Positions 18,301 through 26,924 of a stretch of 64,000 nt of DNA are shown in pieces. Within the stretch, counting starts at the first letter, position 1. Every line of letters begins with the position of its first letter. This stretch comes from Reichenbachiella agariperforans (GTDB taxonomy: Bacteria > Bacteroidota > Bacteroidia > Cytophagales > Cyclobacteriaceae), in NCBI RefSeq assembly GCF_900142205.1, contig NZ_FRAA01000009.1:105554-169553 (forward strand), written 5' to 3'. Made by a program: the position numbers and the translations under genes. The notes under the pieces were generated by a model. It saw only the letters and a list, made by a program, of their open reading frames with translations. It was not told the origin of the DNA and searched no databases.

Positions 18301-18527
18301 ATGCGACCAGTCAGAATAGGGTGGTTGAAATAAGCGCGTTGCATATAGACCCAAGCCTAGCAAACCAATAGTACCGTCATTGCCCGACTAGGACGAGGTA
18401 CGAGGACGCAGATCAGCGCAGTCCTCCACTACGAGCTGTACAACTGTTACACCTCCTGCAAAACACCAACACTTCTACATTTTGGTTCTTAGGATCGCGA
18501 ACGCTTAACCTAAGACCAGATTTTTTT
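18301..18527. repeat. ~280-bp repeat family, copy 4 (dispersed) with terminal hairpin
   Basis: A fourth copy of the same core starts with ATGCGACC, as copy 1 does at 16195, and ends like copy 3 with ACTTCTACATTTT and the TCTTAGG/CCTAAGA hairpin. Here the hairpin is followed by ATTTTTTT (to 18527), so this copy could act as a transcription terminator on the plus strand. Together with copy 3 it brackets the DUF1569 and Crp/Fnr genes in the same orientation. Confidence 0.82.
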
Positions 18528-18650
18528 GCTTGACCAGTCTCGTCACTTAGACAAAGCATAATTATCCTATTGGTAAGCCCCGGACGAGAATCCCAGCTCA
18601 GCAAAAACCCCCTTTACAAAGCCTGAAGGCGGTTTTCACTCCCCCTTTTT

Positions 18651-18754
18651 CAAACACGTGTGTTTGGAGCCTGAAACACGTGTGTTTGGGGCTTGAAACA
18701 CACGTGTTTGAAAGGTCGAACACACGTGTTTGGAAGACCGAACACACGTGTTTG
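18651..18754. repeat. 22-bp tandem array of palindromes centred on CACGTG
   Basis: Five units begin at 18651, 18673, 18695, 18717 and 18739, an exact 22-bp spacing. Each carries a near-palindrome such as CAAACACGTGTGTTTG or GAAACACACGTGTTTG. Units 1-2 read ACACGTGTGT and units 3-5 read ACACACGTGT, so the array switches orientation midway. The linkers between palindromes differ. The period is not a multiple of three, so the open frame on the minus strand is not a repeat protein. It could be a multi-site protein-binding array or simple palindromic expansion. Confidence 0.85.
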
Positions 18755-18809
18755 TTTTGAGGGGCATTTGACTTGCTTTTATGGGGCTCTTTGAGAGAGT
18801 AAATACTAG

Positions 18810-19151
18810 AGAGGGAAACCATTTCCCGCTAAACTTTCGGGTGGTCTTAATAAACTAAAACAAGGAATAACCCACAGATATATCTGGGGGCTAATTGCTT
18901 TAGCTCTTACCTTTGGTGTACTTTGTTCAGTTACACTCAATGAATCTATGCATTGGTTCTGAGCAATACTTTTAGAAAATTTTGCTTTTTCCTTCTCCGG
19001 CTTGATCATCCCAGTTGTTATCTCTTTTTTCGTTCTATCGTTTTATTGCTTTTCCTATGTTCTGAATCTTTTGATAATAAGTCCATTGGCTTGGGTTTTA
19101 GATAGAAAGAGAGTGAATACAATTGTGAATCCTCATTATCAACGCAGATAA
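18810..19151 (+). pseudogene. possible remnant of a small membrane protein
   Basis: One reading frame is open for about 113 codons except for a single in-frame TGA at 18960-18962. Before it the frame reads THRYIWGLIALALTFGVLC and after it SGLIIPVVISFFVLSFYCF, two convincing membrane spans, and it ends with LDRKRVNTIVNPHYQRR. There is no start codon at the left end, where a TAG precedes it. This looks like the decayed remains of a small integral membrane protein. I do not recognise the family. The rest of 18157-19221 holds only repeats and no other gene. Confidence 0.35.
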
Positions 19152-19221
19152 GCCTCTCAAAAGCAACCCGACCAACCTAGAATCTTTGGAAAGTCATAAC
19201 ACGCTGTTCTGGTAGAGATTT

Positions 19222-20238
19222 CTACGAAGGACTCTCCTCTCTCCCATCAGCATGTAGTGCGAATCTACCACGCTTTGGATCGTGTACTTGTTCGGACTTA
19301 GGCCATGGCCATCCACCAAACTGCGTACGACCATACTCCTGCATCGTTTGATGGATTTGCTCATGGGTATTCATCACGAAGGGGCCATGTTGTACGACGG
19401 GTTCATTGAGTGGTTTGCCTTGCAGCACCAACACATAACAGTCCGTACCTCCTCCCACTAGTGAGAGTTCGGCAGTACTATCCACATCCATGAGGTGATA
19501 GTCGCTGATCTCTTGACCTTCCACTTTCAGCCCCGTTCCTTGGTAAAAATACAAGGTGCGGTTCGCTTCGGTACTTTTGGCAGCAGGAATGGACACCTTC
19601 GCACCCGGCTCTAGTTTGATCGTCCAGATCGCTACCTCATGAGCATCGTCCGCAGCCCAAGAATCTGGCGCAGGGCGCAATGCTTGCTGCTCCCCAAATG
19701 CACCCGCGATCACACTCACTTTGCTCTTTGCTCCATCTGTGCTTTGTTCGACGACAGGGATTTTTTCATGCCATAGCATGGAGAAGTAGGGCTCCACCAT
19801 TTTGCTCTTCGCAGGTAGGTTGAGCCAGATCTGAAAAATCTCCAGTGTATTTTCTTTGTCCTGATTGAGCAACGGAAACATCTCCGAATGCTGTACGCCT
19901 TTGCCAGCAGTCATCCACTGCACATCTCCCTCTCCAAATCGTCCAGCTGCACCCAAAGAATCTGAATGGTCTACCATGCCCTCTTTGGCGATGGTAACGG
20001 TCTCAAAACCACGATGTGGGTGGGACGGAAAACCTGGCACGGTCATGCCATGATACATTCTAAACCCATCCTTGATCGTAAAATCTGACCCCATATTGCG
20101 CCCTGATAGACTCGTCGCTGGGCCGAACTGCTCATTCCCTTTTGGGTAGAGGTCTCTATGATGTGCACAAAACAAAAATGGATCTTGGGTTCGCCATGGA
20201 AAAACCATCGGCTCGATGTTTAGAATCTTATCAGACAT
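19222..20238 (-). CDS. pirin-family protein
   Basis: 338 residues with the bicupin pirin fold. The N-terminal cupin has the metal-site pattern: GFPSHPHRGFETVT (His in HPHRG), DHSDSLG and GKGVQHSEMFP. The C-terminal region contains the second cupin. Pirins bind a single iron; bacterial members include quercetinases and redox-sensing or protein-interacting forms, so the activity cannot be fixed here. It is a single gene on the minus strand, 60 bp from the end of the radical SAM gene. Confidence 0.9.
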   Translation of the reverse strand: MSDKILNIEPMVFPWRTQDPFLFCAHHRDLYPKGNEQFGPATSLSGRNMGSDFTIKDGFRMYHGMTVPGFPSHPHRGFETVTIAKEGMVDHSDSLGAAGRFGEGDVQWMTAGKGVQHSEMFPLLNQDKENTLEIFQIWLNLPAKSKMVEPYFSMLWHEKIPVVEQSTDGAKSKVSVIAGAFGEQQALRPAPDSWAADDAHEVAIWTIKLEPGAKVSIPAAKSTEANRTLYFYQGTGLKVEGQEISDYHLMDVDSTAELSLVGGGTDCYVLVLQGKPLNEPVVQHGPFVMNTHEQIHQTMQEYGRTQFGGWPWPKSEQVHDPKRGRFALHADGREESPS

Positions 20239-20298
20239 GATCTTGACTATTCAAATTATATGTTACAACATATATACAGAATCATTGGGTGTTGGTTG

Positions 20299-21498
20299 CT
20301 ATTTCTGGAAGCTTTTTTCAAAAATGGCAGTATAATCCTCCTTTCGCATCCCGTCCAACTGCTGCGTCATCTGGGCAAAGTGCTGCTGAAACTTTGGGTT
20401 AGCGACGCGGGCGTACATGTATTCGATCAGAGATTTAAACTCGTCTATCAGTGTCACATCTGCACCCACAGACGCTAACCAAGCGATATGTGCCGTCAGG
20501 TGTTCTTTGGCTTCTCTTTTAGCCCCTTCATCCAAATGTACAATGTTGTAGGCACTGGGTCGATCTAGGACATTGAGGTAGATATTGGATACAGCTATGA
20601 TCTGGCGATCCACAAAATATCGATGCACCTCTCCCAGTCTCGCTACATTGAAGACACTCACAGTTGGGGCTATTTCTATCGCTACGTGTGGACACTTAAC
20701 CTGAACCTGTTCGATATTCTTCAGCAACAGCTCCCACTTCAGTCCTTTGCGGACATACTCTCCTCGCTGCGCTAGTTCATCGATACTCACCGACACTTTC
20801 ACGTGATCAAACTGCCGCCAATAATCACAGGCATCATAGGTTTTGCGCTGGAGCAGGCTTAGGTTGGTATTGTATCGAATCAGCGGTTGTTGCTTTGTAG
20901 CCAGCAAGCTATCCAACAGTTGATAATGCTCCTCCATCATGAGTGGCTCACCTCCAGCAAAATACACCTCGTCGATTGCCTCACAGTAGTTCATCACGTC
21001 GGTGACCAATTGGCGATTGTTGGTCGTAGCGCGAATAATAGCCTGATTACCCGCCGTATTATTCAGCTGTTTGCCCTCTTCGAACCAACTCGAACTGGCA
21101 CCATGCCAGCACGTCCGGCACCTGAGGTTGCACACGTTAGAAAACCGAATATCCAGATACACAGGCTTTAACTGACTGGTTACAGTCTGCTCATTCACGA
21201 TTTGTCTAGACAACTCGGGATACTTGGCGATCGTTTCGGTACGCATACTCTCCTTGCCCGCTTGCTCCCTATGTAGACAACTCGAACACCTCCTATCCAC
21301 TCCCTGGACTAATACCTGCTGACGAAAAGCCTTAATTGATTCGCCCTCCCATATATCAGACACAGACTGATGCGCCAAATCCCCATAGGTGACAGACGTG
21401 CTACAGCATGCCTTTACCTTACCCGTCGTATCGGCATGTAGATGCACCCAAGGCATAGGACAAAATTTATGGTCTGGTATTTGATCTTTCTCTGTCAA
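20299..21498 (-). CDS. radical SAM protein with twitch/SPASM-like cysteine cluster
   Basis: 399 residues. The [4Fe-4S] SAM-binding cysteines are C123, C127 and C130 in FSNVCNLRCRTCWH. An extra cysteine set precedes them: C13 (FCPMPW), C31-C32 (KACC) and C71/C74 (CSSC), the layout of 'twitch domain' radical SAM enzymes, which place the auxiliary-cluster motif at the N-terminus. Related enzymes modify peptides or small metabolites. No precursor peptide or transporter is adjacent, so the substrate is unknown. AGGEP, the SAM-contact motif, is visible near residue 187 (VYFAGGEPLMMEE). Confidence 0.88.
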   Translation of the reverse strand: MTEKDQIPDHKFCPMPWVHLHADTTGKVKACCSTSVTYGDLAHQSVSDIWEGESIKAFRQQVLVQGVDRRCSSCLHREQAGKESMRTETIAKYPELSRQIVNEQTVTSQLKPVYLDIRFSNVCNLRCRTCWHGASSSWFEEGKQLNNTAGNQAIIRATTNNRQLVTDVMNYCEAIDEVYFAGGEPLMMEEHYQLLDSLLATKQQPLIRYNTNLSLLQRKTYDACDYWRQFDHVKVSVSIDELAQRGEYVRKGLKWELLLKNIEQVQVKCPHVAIEIAPTVSVFNVARLGEVHRYFVDRQIIAVSNIYLNVLDRPSAYNIVHLDEGAKREAKEHLTAHIAWLASVGADVTLIDEFKSLIEYMYARVANPKFQQHFAQMTQQLDGMRKEDYTAIFEKSFQK

Positions 21499-21589
21499 TT
21501 TGGATTAAAGATTTGGAACATTTAGATTCAAAACAAGTTTAAGGTATCCGAAGCAATTTGATTATTTTGAATGGTAATTTAATAGCAAT

Positions 21590-22399
21590 ATGAAGTCGAA
21601 TATACTCAAGTCATTTATCATACTTCTCTTTATTTTCGGTGGCTCCATCATGGCGCAATCTCATGTGCACCCAGACGGTGAACTGACCAAAATGAAAGTC
21701 AACAAGCTCAGTTATAAATTCAAAATAGGCTGGTTCACGCTCGGGGGTGGTGATCTCGTATTTGAAGAAAACAACATGATAATCCAGGATCAATACCACC
21801 ATGTCGTAAAGGCTTACGCCTATACCGATGGCATGGCTGCCTTTTTCACTGAGATGGATGACAACTATATGTCAGTCATCAATAGCCGTACACTACACCC
21901 CTACCTCTCAGAGAAACACGTTACGATCAAAAACGGATTTTGGGATCAATGGAACTCGTTTGACTATGACAAGAATGAGATCACTGTCAAGGCTAAAAAA
22001 ACCAAGAAAGGAGAGAAATCAGACCGCAACTGGGTGGTCAACATGACCCCAGACAGCTATGATATCGTCAGTACCTTCGTGTATTTCATGGATGTAGACT
22101 GGTCCAAGCATAAAAAAAATGATACCGTCACCGTGATGACTCACTACAAAAAGAAGGTCTACCCTGTATCACTGATTTATAAAGGCAAAGACAAAATCAA
22201 ATACAACGATGAGAAAGTCGACACTTACCTCACACAGATATACTTACCCGCAGATACAGAGTACACCTACGGAAGGCCTGTACACGCTTGGGTATCTAGT
22301 GATGGTCGCAACATCCCCTTGGCCATCCAGTGCAAACTAGCCTTTGGGAATGCCCGATGCGAACTCACTGAGGTCAATGGTGGCACACCAGATTTTTAG
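21590..22399 (+). CDS. DUF3108 secreted protein
   Basis: 269 residues with a signal peptide (about 1-22, ending GGSIMAQ). The mature part has the DUF3108 pattern: FKIGWFTLGGGDLVFEE-like start (here KIGWFTLGGGDLVFEENN), MAAFFTEMDDNYMS and DIVSTFVYFMDVDW. Expected location is periplasm or outer-membrane lumen; no enzymatic role is known. It converges on the beta-barrel gene of the MbnP operon with only 5 bp between stop codons. Confidence 0.85.
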   Translation: MKSNILKSFIILLFIFGGSIMAQSHVHPDGELTKMKVNKLSYKFKIGWFTLGGGDLVFEENNMIIQDQYHHVVKAYAYTDGMAAFFTEMDDNYMSVINSRTLHPYLSEKHVTIKNGFWDQWNSFDYDKNEITVKAKKTKKGEKSDRNWVVNMTPDSYDIVSTFVYFMDVDWSKHKKNDTVTVMTHYKKKVYPVSLIYKGKDKIKYNDEKVDTYLTQIYLPADTEYTYGRPVHAWVSSDGRNIPLAIQCKLAFGNARCELTEVNGGTPDF

Positions 22400-22404
22400 G
22401 ACTC

Positions 22405-23346
22405 TTAAAGCATGATCTCACGGCTACTTTTGGATGGGATGTTAAAAACCACACCTAACTGAAAACGCTGCTGCGACTCGATCGTACTACGCTGATCTGT
22501 ATTGTAATCCTGTTTGATCGGTATGGAGTAGCTGGCCATCAACATGATGCGTGATACGAAAGCTTGCATGCCCAAAGTCCCCAATAGTGCATTTCCACCA
22601 GTATTAACTTGTTTGAACCCCTCGTCCGTATGTATCTCGGACTGCTCATAGGTCATACCAACGTAGGGCAACAGACTGTAGCTGGGTTGGATCAGTGCAT
22701 AGTATGCCTTAGCGGATACACCGAGCTGATTTCCAAAACGATAGTGAAGGTCGTTTTCCGTATTCATCTTATATGACCCTTCGAGATTCAGTCCAAAACT
22801 TTTATACTTCACCGTATAAATCCCTGAGAGGATATAGTCCAGACTACCCGACCCCAACTGAAAGTTTCTGTTGATCAACACATCATTCTCCGCAGCGTCA
22901 TAAGTCCCTACTGGAAACTTGAGCCCCGCCCCCACTAGCAACGAATGGTTCAAATCACGAAAATTCTCCGACGAAGTGTTGAGTACATTGAAATATCCCA
23001 TCAAGATCGGATCGCCTATGCCATTCACTTCGGTCTTTTGACTATTTCCATCCATACTGTTGATGCTATAGGGGACAATCGCCGAAAGCTGCCACCGTTT
23101 ACTAATCACATAGCGTCCCATCAACTCCATCGTCCGATAGGTATCATCCGAGTACTCATCGGGTATAGATTGATTATCTATGTGCGCTTCGAAATGCGAT
23201 TGGTTGTAGCGTATCCCTATAAAATGTGTCGGGTTCTGGGACAATATCCCAAACGAATACCCGCCCAATTGGCATCCGCAGATATCACAGGCCCATACAC
23301 TGGATGCGAATAGAGACAGGAAAAGTATGATGCTTAGTTTTCTCAT
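22405..23346 (-). CDS. outer-membrane beta-barrel protein, last gene of MbnP operon
   Basis: 313 residues. A signal peptide ends at VWA, and the mature protein opens with CDICGCQLGG, a cysteine cluster that could bind metal. The rest is a series of amphipathic strands with many aromatic residues, typical of a transporter-like outer-membrane barrel. It overlaps the peroxidase gene by 4 bp (ATGA), so its translation is coupled to it. The context (two MbnP proteins and a diheme peroxidase) suggests export or uptake of copper, but this is inferred. Confidence 0.72.
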   Translation of the reverse strand: MRKLSIILFLSLFASSVWACDICGCQLGGYSFGILSQNPTHFIGIRYNQSHFEAHIDNQSIPDEYSDDTYRTMELMGRYVISKRWQLSAIVPYSINSMDGNSQKTEVNGIGDPILMGYFNVLNTSSENFRDLNHSLLVGAGLKFPVGTYDAAENDVLINRNFQLGSGSLDYILSGIYTVKYKSFGLNLEGSYKMNTENDLHYRFGNQLGVSAKAYYALIQPSYSLLPYVGMTYEQSEIHTDEGFKQVNTGGNALLGTLGMQAFVSRIMLMASYSIPIKQDYNTDQRSTIESQQRFQLGVVFNIPSKSSREIML

Positions 23347-24368
23347 GGAGCAAAAAATAATGGATTGGACACGAACTCCTCATCGGTCAATGTCTCTAGA
23401 AATGTAATAATGTCTGACTGCTGTGCGTCACTCAGTGGGATTCCCAAAATCCCCCCTGCTTGCAGTAATGGATCGAGTGTAGCAGACTGTTGTACCCCAC
23501 TGCTGTAGTGGGTCAGCACCTCATCCAGCGTCTCGAATCGTCCGTCATGCATGTAGGGAGCCGTCAAAGCGATGTTTCGAAGGCTCGGCACTTTGAACTT
23601 CGCCAAGTCCCCGTTCTCCTCTGTGATCAAGTAGCGACCTATGTCAGTCACCTCAGTATCCAAACCGTTATTTCTAAAACTACCATCTGTGAAGAGGTTA
23701 CCCTCATGACAGGTGGCACAGTTCTCCTCGAACAACGCCAAACCCCGCAACGCAGACTCGCTCAGTGCCGCCCCTTCGAGCAAGTACTGATCGTAACTAG
23801 AATTAGCAGATACCATCATCACCATGAACTGAGAGAGTGCATGCAGCATACGCGCACTGTTGATCTCTGTTCCCTCACCGAATGCAGTGGCAAACTTCTG
23901 CTGATACAAAGCACTAGCCCGCATCTTCTCGATGACAACTGCTATGTCCTGATCCATCTCGACGGGATTGGCGATGGGATTGAGCGGAATAAAATCCACG
24001 TGTGTCACGCCCCCGTCCCAAAAGAACGCATTGACAAAGGCCAAATTGAATATTGGAGGTGCATTTCGCGCACCGATCTGTGCGTCTATCCCGATACTCA
24101 GTCTATGCTGAGGGTCTGCAAAGGCGACCCGTTGGTCATGGCACGAAGCGCAGGACACGGTACTGTCTCTTGACAAAAGAGGATCGTTGAAGATGAACTT
24201 ACCCAGTTCGAATCCCTCTTTTGATATAGGGTTGTTGTCAAATGTATAAGTCGCTGCTGGAAAATGCTCCGGCTGTACAAAGCCAAAGGGAATCTCGCCT
24301 TTGTCTCCCTCACAGGCCATCAATAGCCATCCCATGACCAGTAGAAACCCTAATTTCTTTCTCATCAC
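23343..24368 (-). CDS. diheme cytochrome-c peroxidase / MbnH-like lipoprotein
   Basis: 341 residues with a lipoprotein signal (lipobox LLMAC, Cys19). Two CxxCH heme sites are present: C73-C76-H77 (CASCHDQ) and C217-C220-H221 (CATCHEG). The conserved APYMHDGRF carries the distal-side residues of the MauG/peroxidase family. In methanotrophs the relative MbnH oxidises a tryptophan of MbnP to kynurenine to make its copper site. Two MbnP genes directly precede this one, with a 4-bp overlap, so a similar maturation role is more likely than peroxide detoxification. Confidence 0.85.
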   Translation of the reverse strand: MMRKKLGFLLVMGWLLMACEGDKGEIPFGFVQPEHFPAATYTFDNNPISKEGFELGKFIFNDPLLSRDSTVSCASCHDQRVAFADPQHRLSIGIDAQIGARNAPPIFNLAFVNAFFWDGGVTHVDFIPLNPIANPVEMDQDIAVVIEKMRASALYQQKFATAFGEGTEINSARMLHALSQFMVMMVSANSSYDQYLLEGAALSESALRGLALFEENCATCHEGNLFTDGSFRNNGLDTEVTDIGRYLITEENGDLAKFKVPSLRNIALTAPYMHDGRFETLDEVLTHYSSGVQQSATLDPLLQAGGILGIPLSDAQQSDIITFLETLTDEEFVSNPLFFAP

Positions 24369-25192
24369 AAGGGGTTGTTGTGCACATGATCAAAGCGAAA
24401 CATACCGGGAATATTGTCCGCATACTCTGCGCCTGTTGCTGCGTCATGGATGCTGTTGCGCTTCGAAAAATCAAAGGTCAACCCTCCATCCAAAAACTTC
24501 GCTATATCTATCACCAGATGAATCTCTGGTTTGTAATCTGGCGTGATGCGTATCTCATCCATCGCGATCGTCACCTCTCTGACATTATTAGGAGACTTCC
24601 ATCCTCCGATGTGATAGCCAAATCCATGTGGATTAGTCTCCTCGATCGTATCACCAAAAGACTCTCCTGCAGAGGACGAAGACTGCCCCTCTACTTTCAT
24701 CCCGATGTAGCCAGAGCTCCACGCCCAAAACATCCCATCCAAGATGATACTGGCACCTTGATCTACCCCTTCTTCTTCTATCCCTATCTTAAATGATATC
24801 TGATCATACACCCCCGGAGCGATCTGATCCACCGTCAAAGTCTGACTACTCAGGTTAGACTCATCTATCAAGTAGTAGCCATTGACATCATCGCCTGCTA
24901 TAGACAGCTCATCCGCATAGTAGGCTCCATCAGGGCCTTCCAGTACGATTTCACTGACGATGTATTTGACCAAAGTCAAATTGTACTGCTGCCCCAAGAC
25001 AGTCGTGTAAGGATAGTCCTCGTTACCAGGGTTGGCCAGTAGCCCCGCTTGTATGTCTCCGACGACATTGTCAAATTTGATCTCTACTGTCCCAGTGCTC
25101 ACACCATTGTCCTCTTCAGTACATTGGCTGAAGAGGATGATAGTGGATAATAAAAGCGTATAAACTGCTTTTTTCATTCGGTTGCTATTCAT
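24365..25192 (-). CDS. MbnP-family copper-binding lipoprotein, second copy
   Basis: From the ATG at 25192 the protein has 275 residues; the frame is open further upstream, but that lies inside the preceding gene. An ATG at 25177 (MKKAVYTLL) is an equally good start, just past the upstream stop. A lipoprotein signal ends at LFSQC. MbnP landmarks are VEIKFDNVVGD, LTLVKYIVSEIVL, the WxW motif in FWAWSSGYIG (candidate kynurenine precursor) and GYHIGGW. Its stop overlaps the start of the peroxidase gene by 4 bp. It is clearly related to the first copy but not a recent duplicate. Confidence 0.83.
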   Translation of the reverse strand: MNSNRMKKAVYTLLLSTIILFSQCTEEDNGVSTGTVEIKFDNVVGDIQAGLLANPGNEDYPYTTVLGQQYNLTLVKYIVSEIVLEGPDGAYYADELSIAGDDVNGYYLIDESNLSSQTLTVDQIAPGVYDQISFKIGIEEEGVDQGASIILDGMFWAWSSGYIGMKVEGQSSSSAGESFGDTIEETNPHGFGYHIGGWKSPNNVREVTIAMDEIRITPDYKPEIHLVIDIAKFLDGGLTFDFSKRNSIHDAATGAEYADNIPGMFRFDHVHNNPL

Positions 25193-26042
25193 GTTCGTGT
25201 GTGCTTTCTGCGTCGTTTTCAACTGATTCGACAGCAAAAGCACTCATCAGATTGTTTCCTATTGGCTGGCTCTGAGCGGGAGCGTGAGCAGTCGCCAAAG
25301 TCGTAAAATCAATGTCCGTCTCTCCTGTCAGAGCTTTCAACACATCCGACGTGATCGTCACCATGGATGTAGATGCACTGCTGATCATCACATGTGTACC
25401 TAGATCCAACGTGATCGTCTTGATGTTACTAAAATCCTCCCCTTCTCCACCGAGGTGATAGGCAAGTGACGCTGCTTCGTTTTGTCTTCCGTGGTGTTCG
25501 CTGGCTTCACCGTGTTCTGCGGCTCCTTCGAGTTTGTATCCAATGTAGCCAGAGTTCCAGCTCCATACATACCCGTTGGACTCACTCAATGCACCACCTT
25601 GTGCGCCCTCAGAAAGGTAATCCATACTGACTCCCAGCGTGAAAGTCACCGATGTGTAGTGTCCCATAGGCACGTCTTTGAGTGTGATCATGTGCCCAGA
25701 AATACCATCTACGGTCTCCTCCACGAGATAAAACCCTAAGGGCTCTTCCGCACTATACACAACTTCGTCGGCATAGTCTGCTGTTCCTTCCATGCCTGTC
25801 AGTTTGATCTCAGAGATATAATATCCCAGCAGATCCACGTTGAACGCCTGATCCAATGCGTTGGTCAAGTTATAGTTGGTCGATGCGTCTGCTTCCAATA
25901 CCAAATCAGCATCTCCTGCGACATTGTCAAACATCAGTGTGACAGTACCAGGCATGTCCATTTCGCCACCTTCGTCCTCATCGTCACACGCACTAAAAAA
26001 CACGATCGCAGCAAGTGCAATCACCATATTGTAATATTTCAT
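25185..26042 (-). CDS. MbnP-family copper-binding lipoprotein, first copy
   Basis: 285 residues with a lipoprotein signal ending FFSAC, then an acidic linker. The MbnP core shows VTLMFDNVAGD, LLGYYISEIKL, the WSWNSGYIGYKLEG motif with its two tryptophans, and LAYHLGGEG. Known MbnP proteins are periplasmic or surface copper-binding proteins whose site includes a kynurenine made from Trp. A His/Glu-rich insertion (about 180-192, EHGEASEHHGRQ) may add metal ligands. It opens the four-gene operon MbnP-MbnP-peroxidase-barrel and overlaps the next gene by 8 bp if that starts at 25192. Confidence 0.84.
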   Translation of the reverse strand: MKYYNMVIALAAIVFFSACDDEDEGGEMDMPGTVTLMFDNVAGDADLVLEADASTNYNLTNALDQAFNVDLLGYYISEIKLTGMEGTADYADEVVYSAEEPLGFYLVEETVDGISGHMITLKDVPMGHYTSVTFTLGVSMDYLSEGAQGGALSESNGYVWSWNSGYIGYKLEGAAEHGEASEHHGRQNEAASLAYHLGGEGEDFSNIKTITLDLGTHVMISSASTSMVTITSDVLKALTGETDIDFTTLATAHAPAQSQPIGNNLMSAFAVESVENDAESTHEHE

Positions 26043-26288
26043 TATTTCGAATTGATTAAAATCTATTAATAAACTAATTGAGCCAAATGACTCGGGTGGG
26101 ACGATGCTAGAGCCTAGACTTTAAGAAACAAGACATTAGATCTAGATGTTAGACTTTAGACAATAACTGTAGTTCAAGCTCTTCGCCTGTGACACACAGA
26201 TCATACAATGTGACTAAAGAACCAAACTAAAACCGTCAGCCGTTATCACTAAGCCAACAATCCTTCCCACAAAAAATAAATAATCAAT

Positions 26289-26672
26289 TCAACCCCGAGG
26301 TGGAGTAAAGATTTGCTGTAGATAAGCCGTATAGTTCAAGATGCCGGGCAGCACTTGATAAGTGTTCTGGAGTAGGCCGATGTGCTTGTCAAAAGCAATT
26401 GCCTCCTGTATCTGAGCAAAGAAGACAGGTGCAGACTTGATGTTGATCGTTTCGTTCTCTTGCTCCTGTTGCTCCTGCGCAGCTTGTAGTTTTTTGGCGA
26501 GGTAGCATTTTCCATCACAGTTGAGCATAGGCTTGTCTCGATTGATACAGAGCACCTCTGCGATGTAGTCCTGACGCATCCCAAAATCCATATAGATCAA
26601 CGGCACAGCCAGTGTACTCGCCAGCGTATTGAGCACCAGTAGATAGATCAATATGTGTTTGATGATATGCAT
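26289..26672 (-). CDS. small Cys-rich secreted or membrane protein, probably copper-linked
   Basis: From the ATG at 26672 the protein has 127 residues, starting MHIIKHILIYLLVLNTLAS; a longer start 12 codons upstream adds another hydrophobic stretch and is less likely. The mature part carries CINRDKPMLNCDGKCYLAKKL, split here as the three cysteines of C-x9-C-x3-C. Small proteins with this CNGKCYL-type motif occur in Bacteroidota near TonB-dependent copper receptors and MbnP genes. It precedes the first MbnP gene on the same strand, with a 246-bp gap that holds no gene. Function is not known; metal binding is inferred. Confidence 0.68.
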   Translation of the reverse strand: MHIIKHILIYLLVLNTLASTLAVPLIYMDFGMRQDYIAEVLCINRDKPMLNCDGKCYLAKKLQAAQEQQEQENETINIKSAPVFFAQIQEAIAFDKHIGLLQNTYQVLPGILNYTAYLQQIFTPPRG

Positions 26673-26924
26673 CGCCGCAAAAATGCTGCTGAAAAAAACC
26701 AAAGACAAGACAAGACTAAGAAATAGTTTCTCAGTTAGTCGTCCTAAATCCCCCCCTCTTTTACAAAGTAGTCCATAGCAGCCAACCCAAAAGACTCAAG
26801 ATCTCGAGAGACAGATGATCGGACTTTGGAAAATTCACAACATCAAAACACACGCCTATCCTGCCTAAAATGGCTTTACAATTTTTGATTCACCACTTTT
26901 AGCATTAGTTTAACTGTCCGATCC

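Noticed and set aside
18598..18822. Open frame of 74 codons on the minus strand across the 22-bp array
   Set aside because: The apparent peptide repeats come from the palindromic DNA. A 22-bp period shifts the frame at each unit, so it cannot be a repeat protein.
26043..26288. Possible fourth copy of the dispersed repeat (segments with CTAGACTTTA and TTAGACTTTAGAC)
   Set aside because: Only short AT-rich pieces match and the diagnostic blocks of copies A-C are missing.
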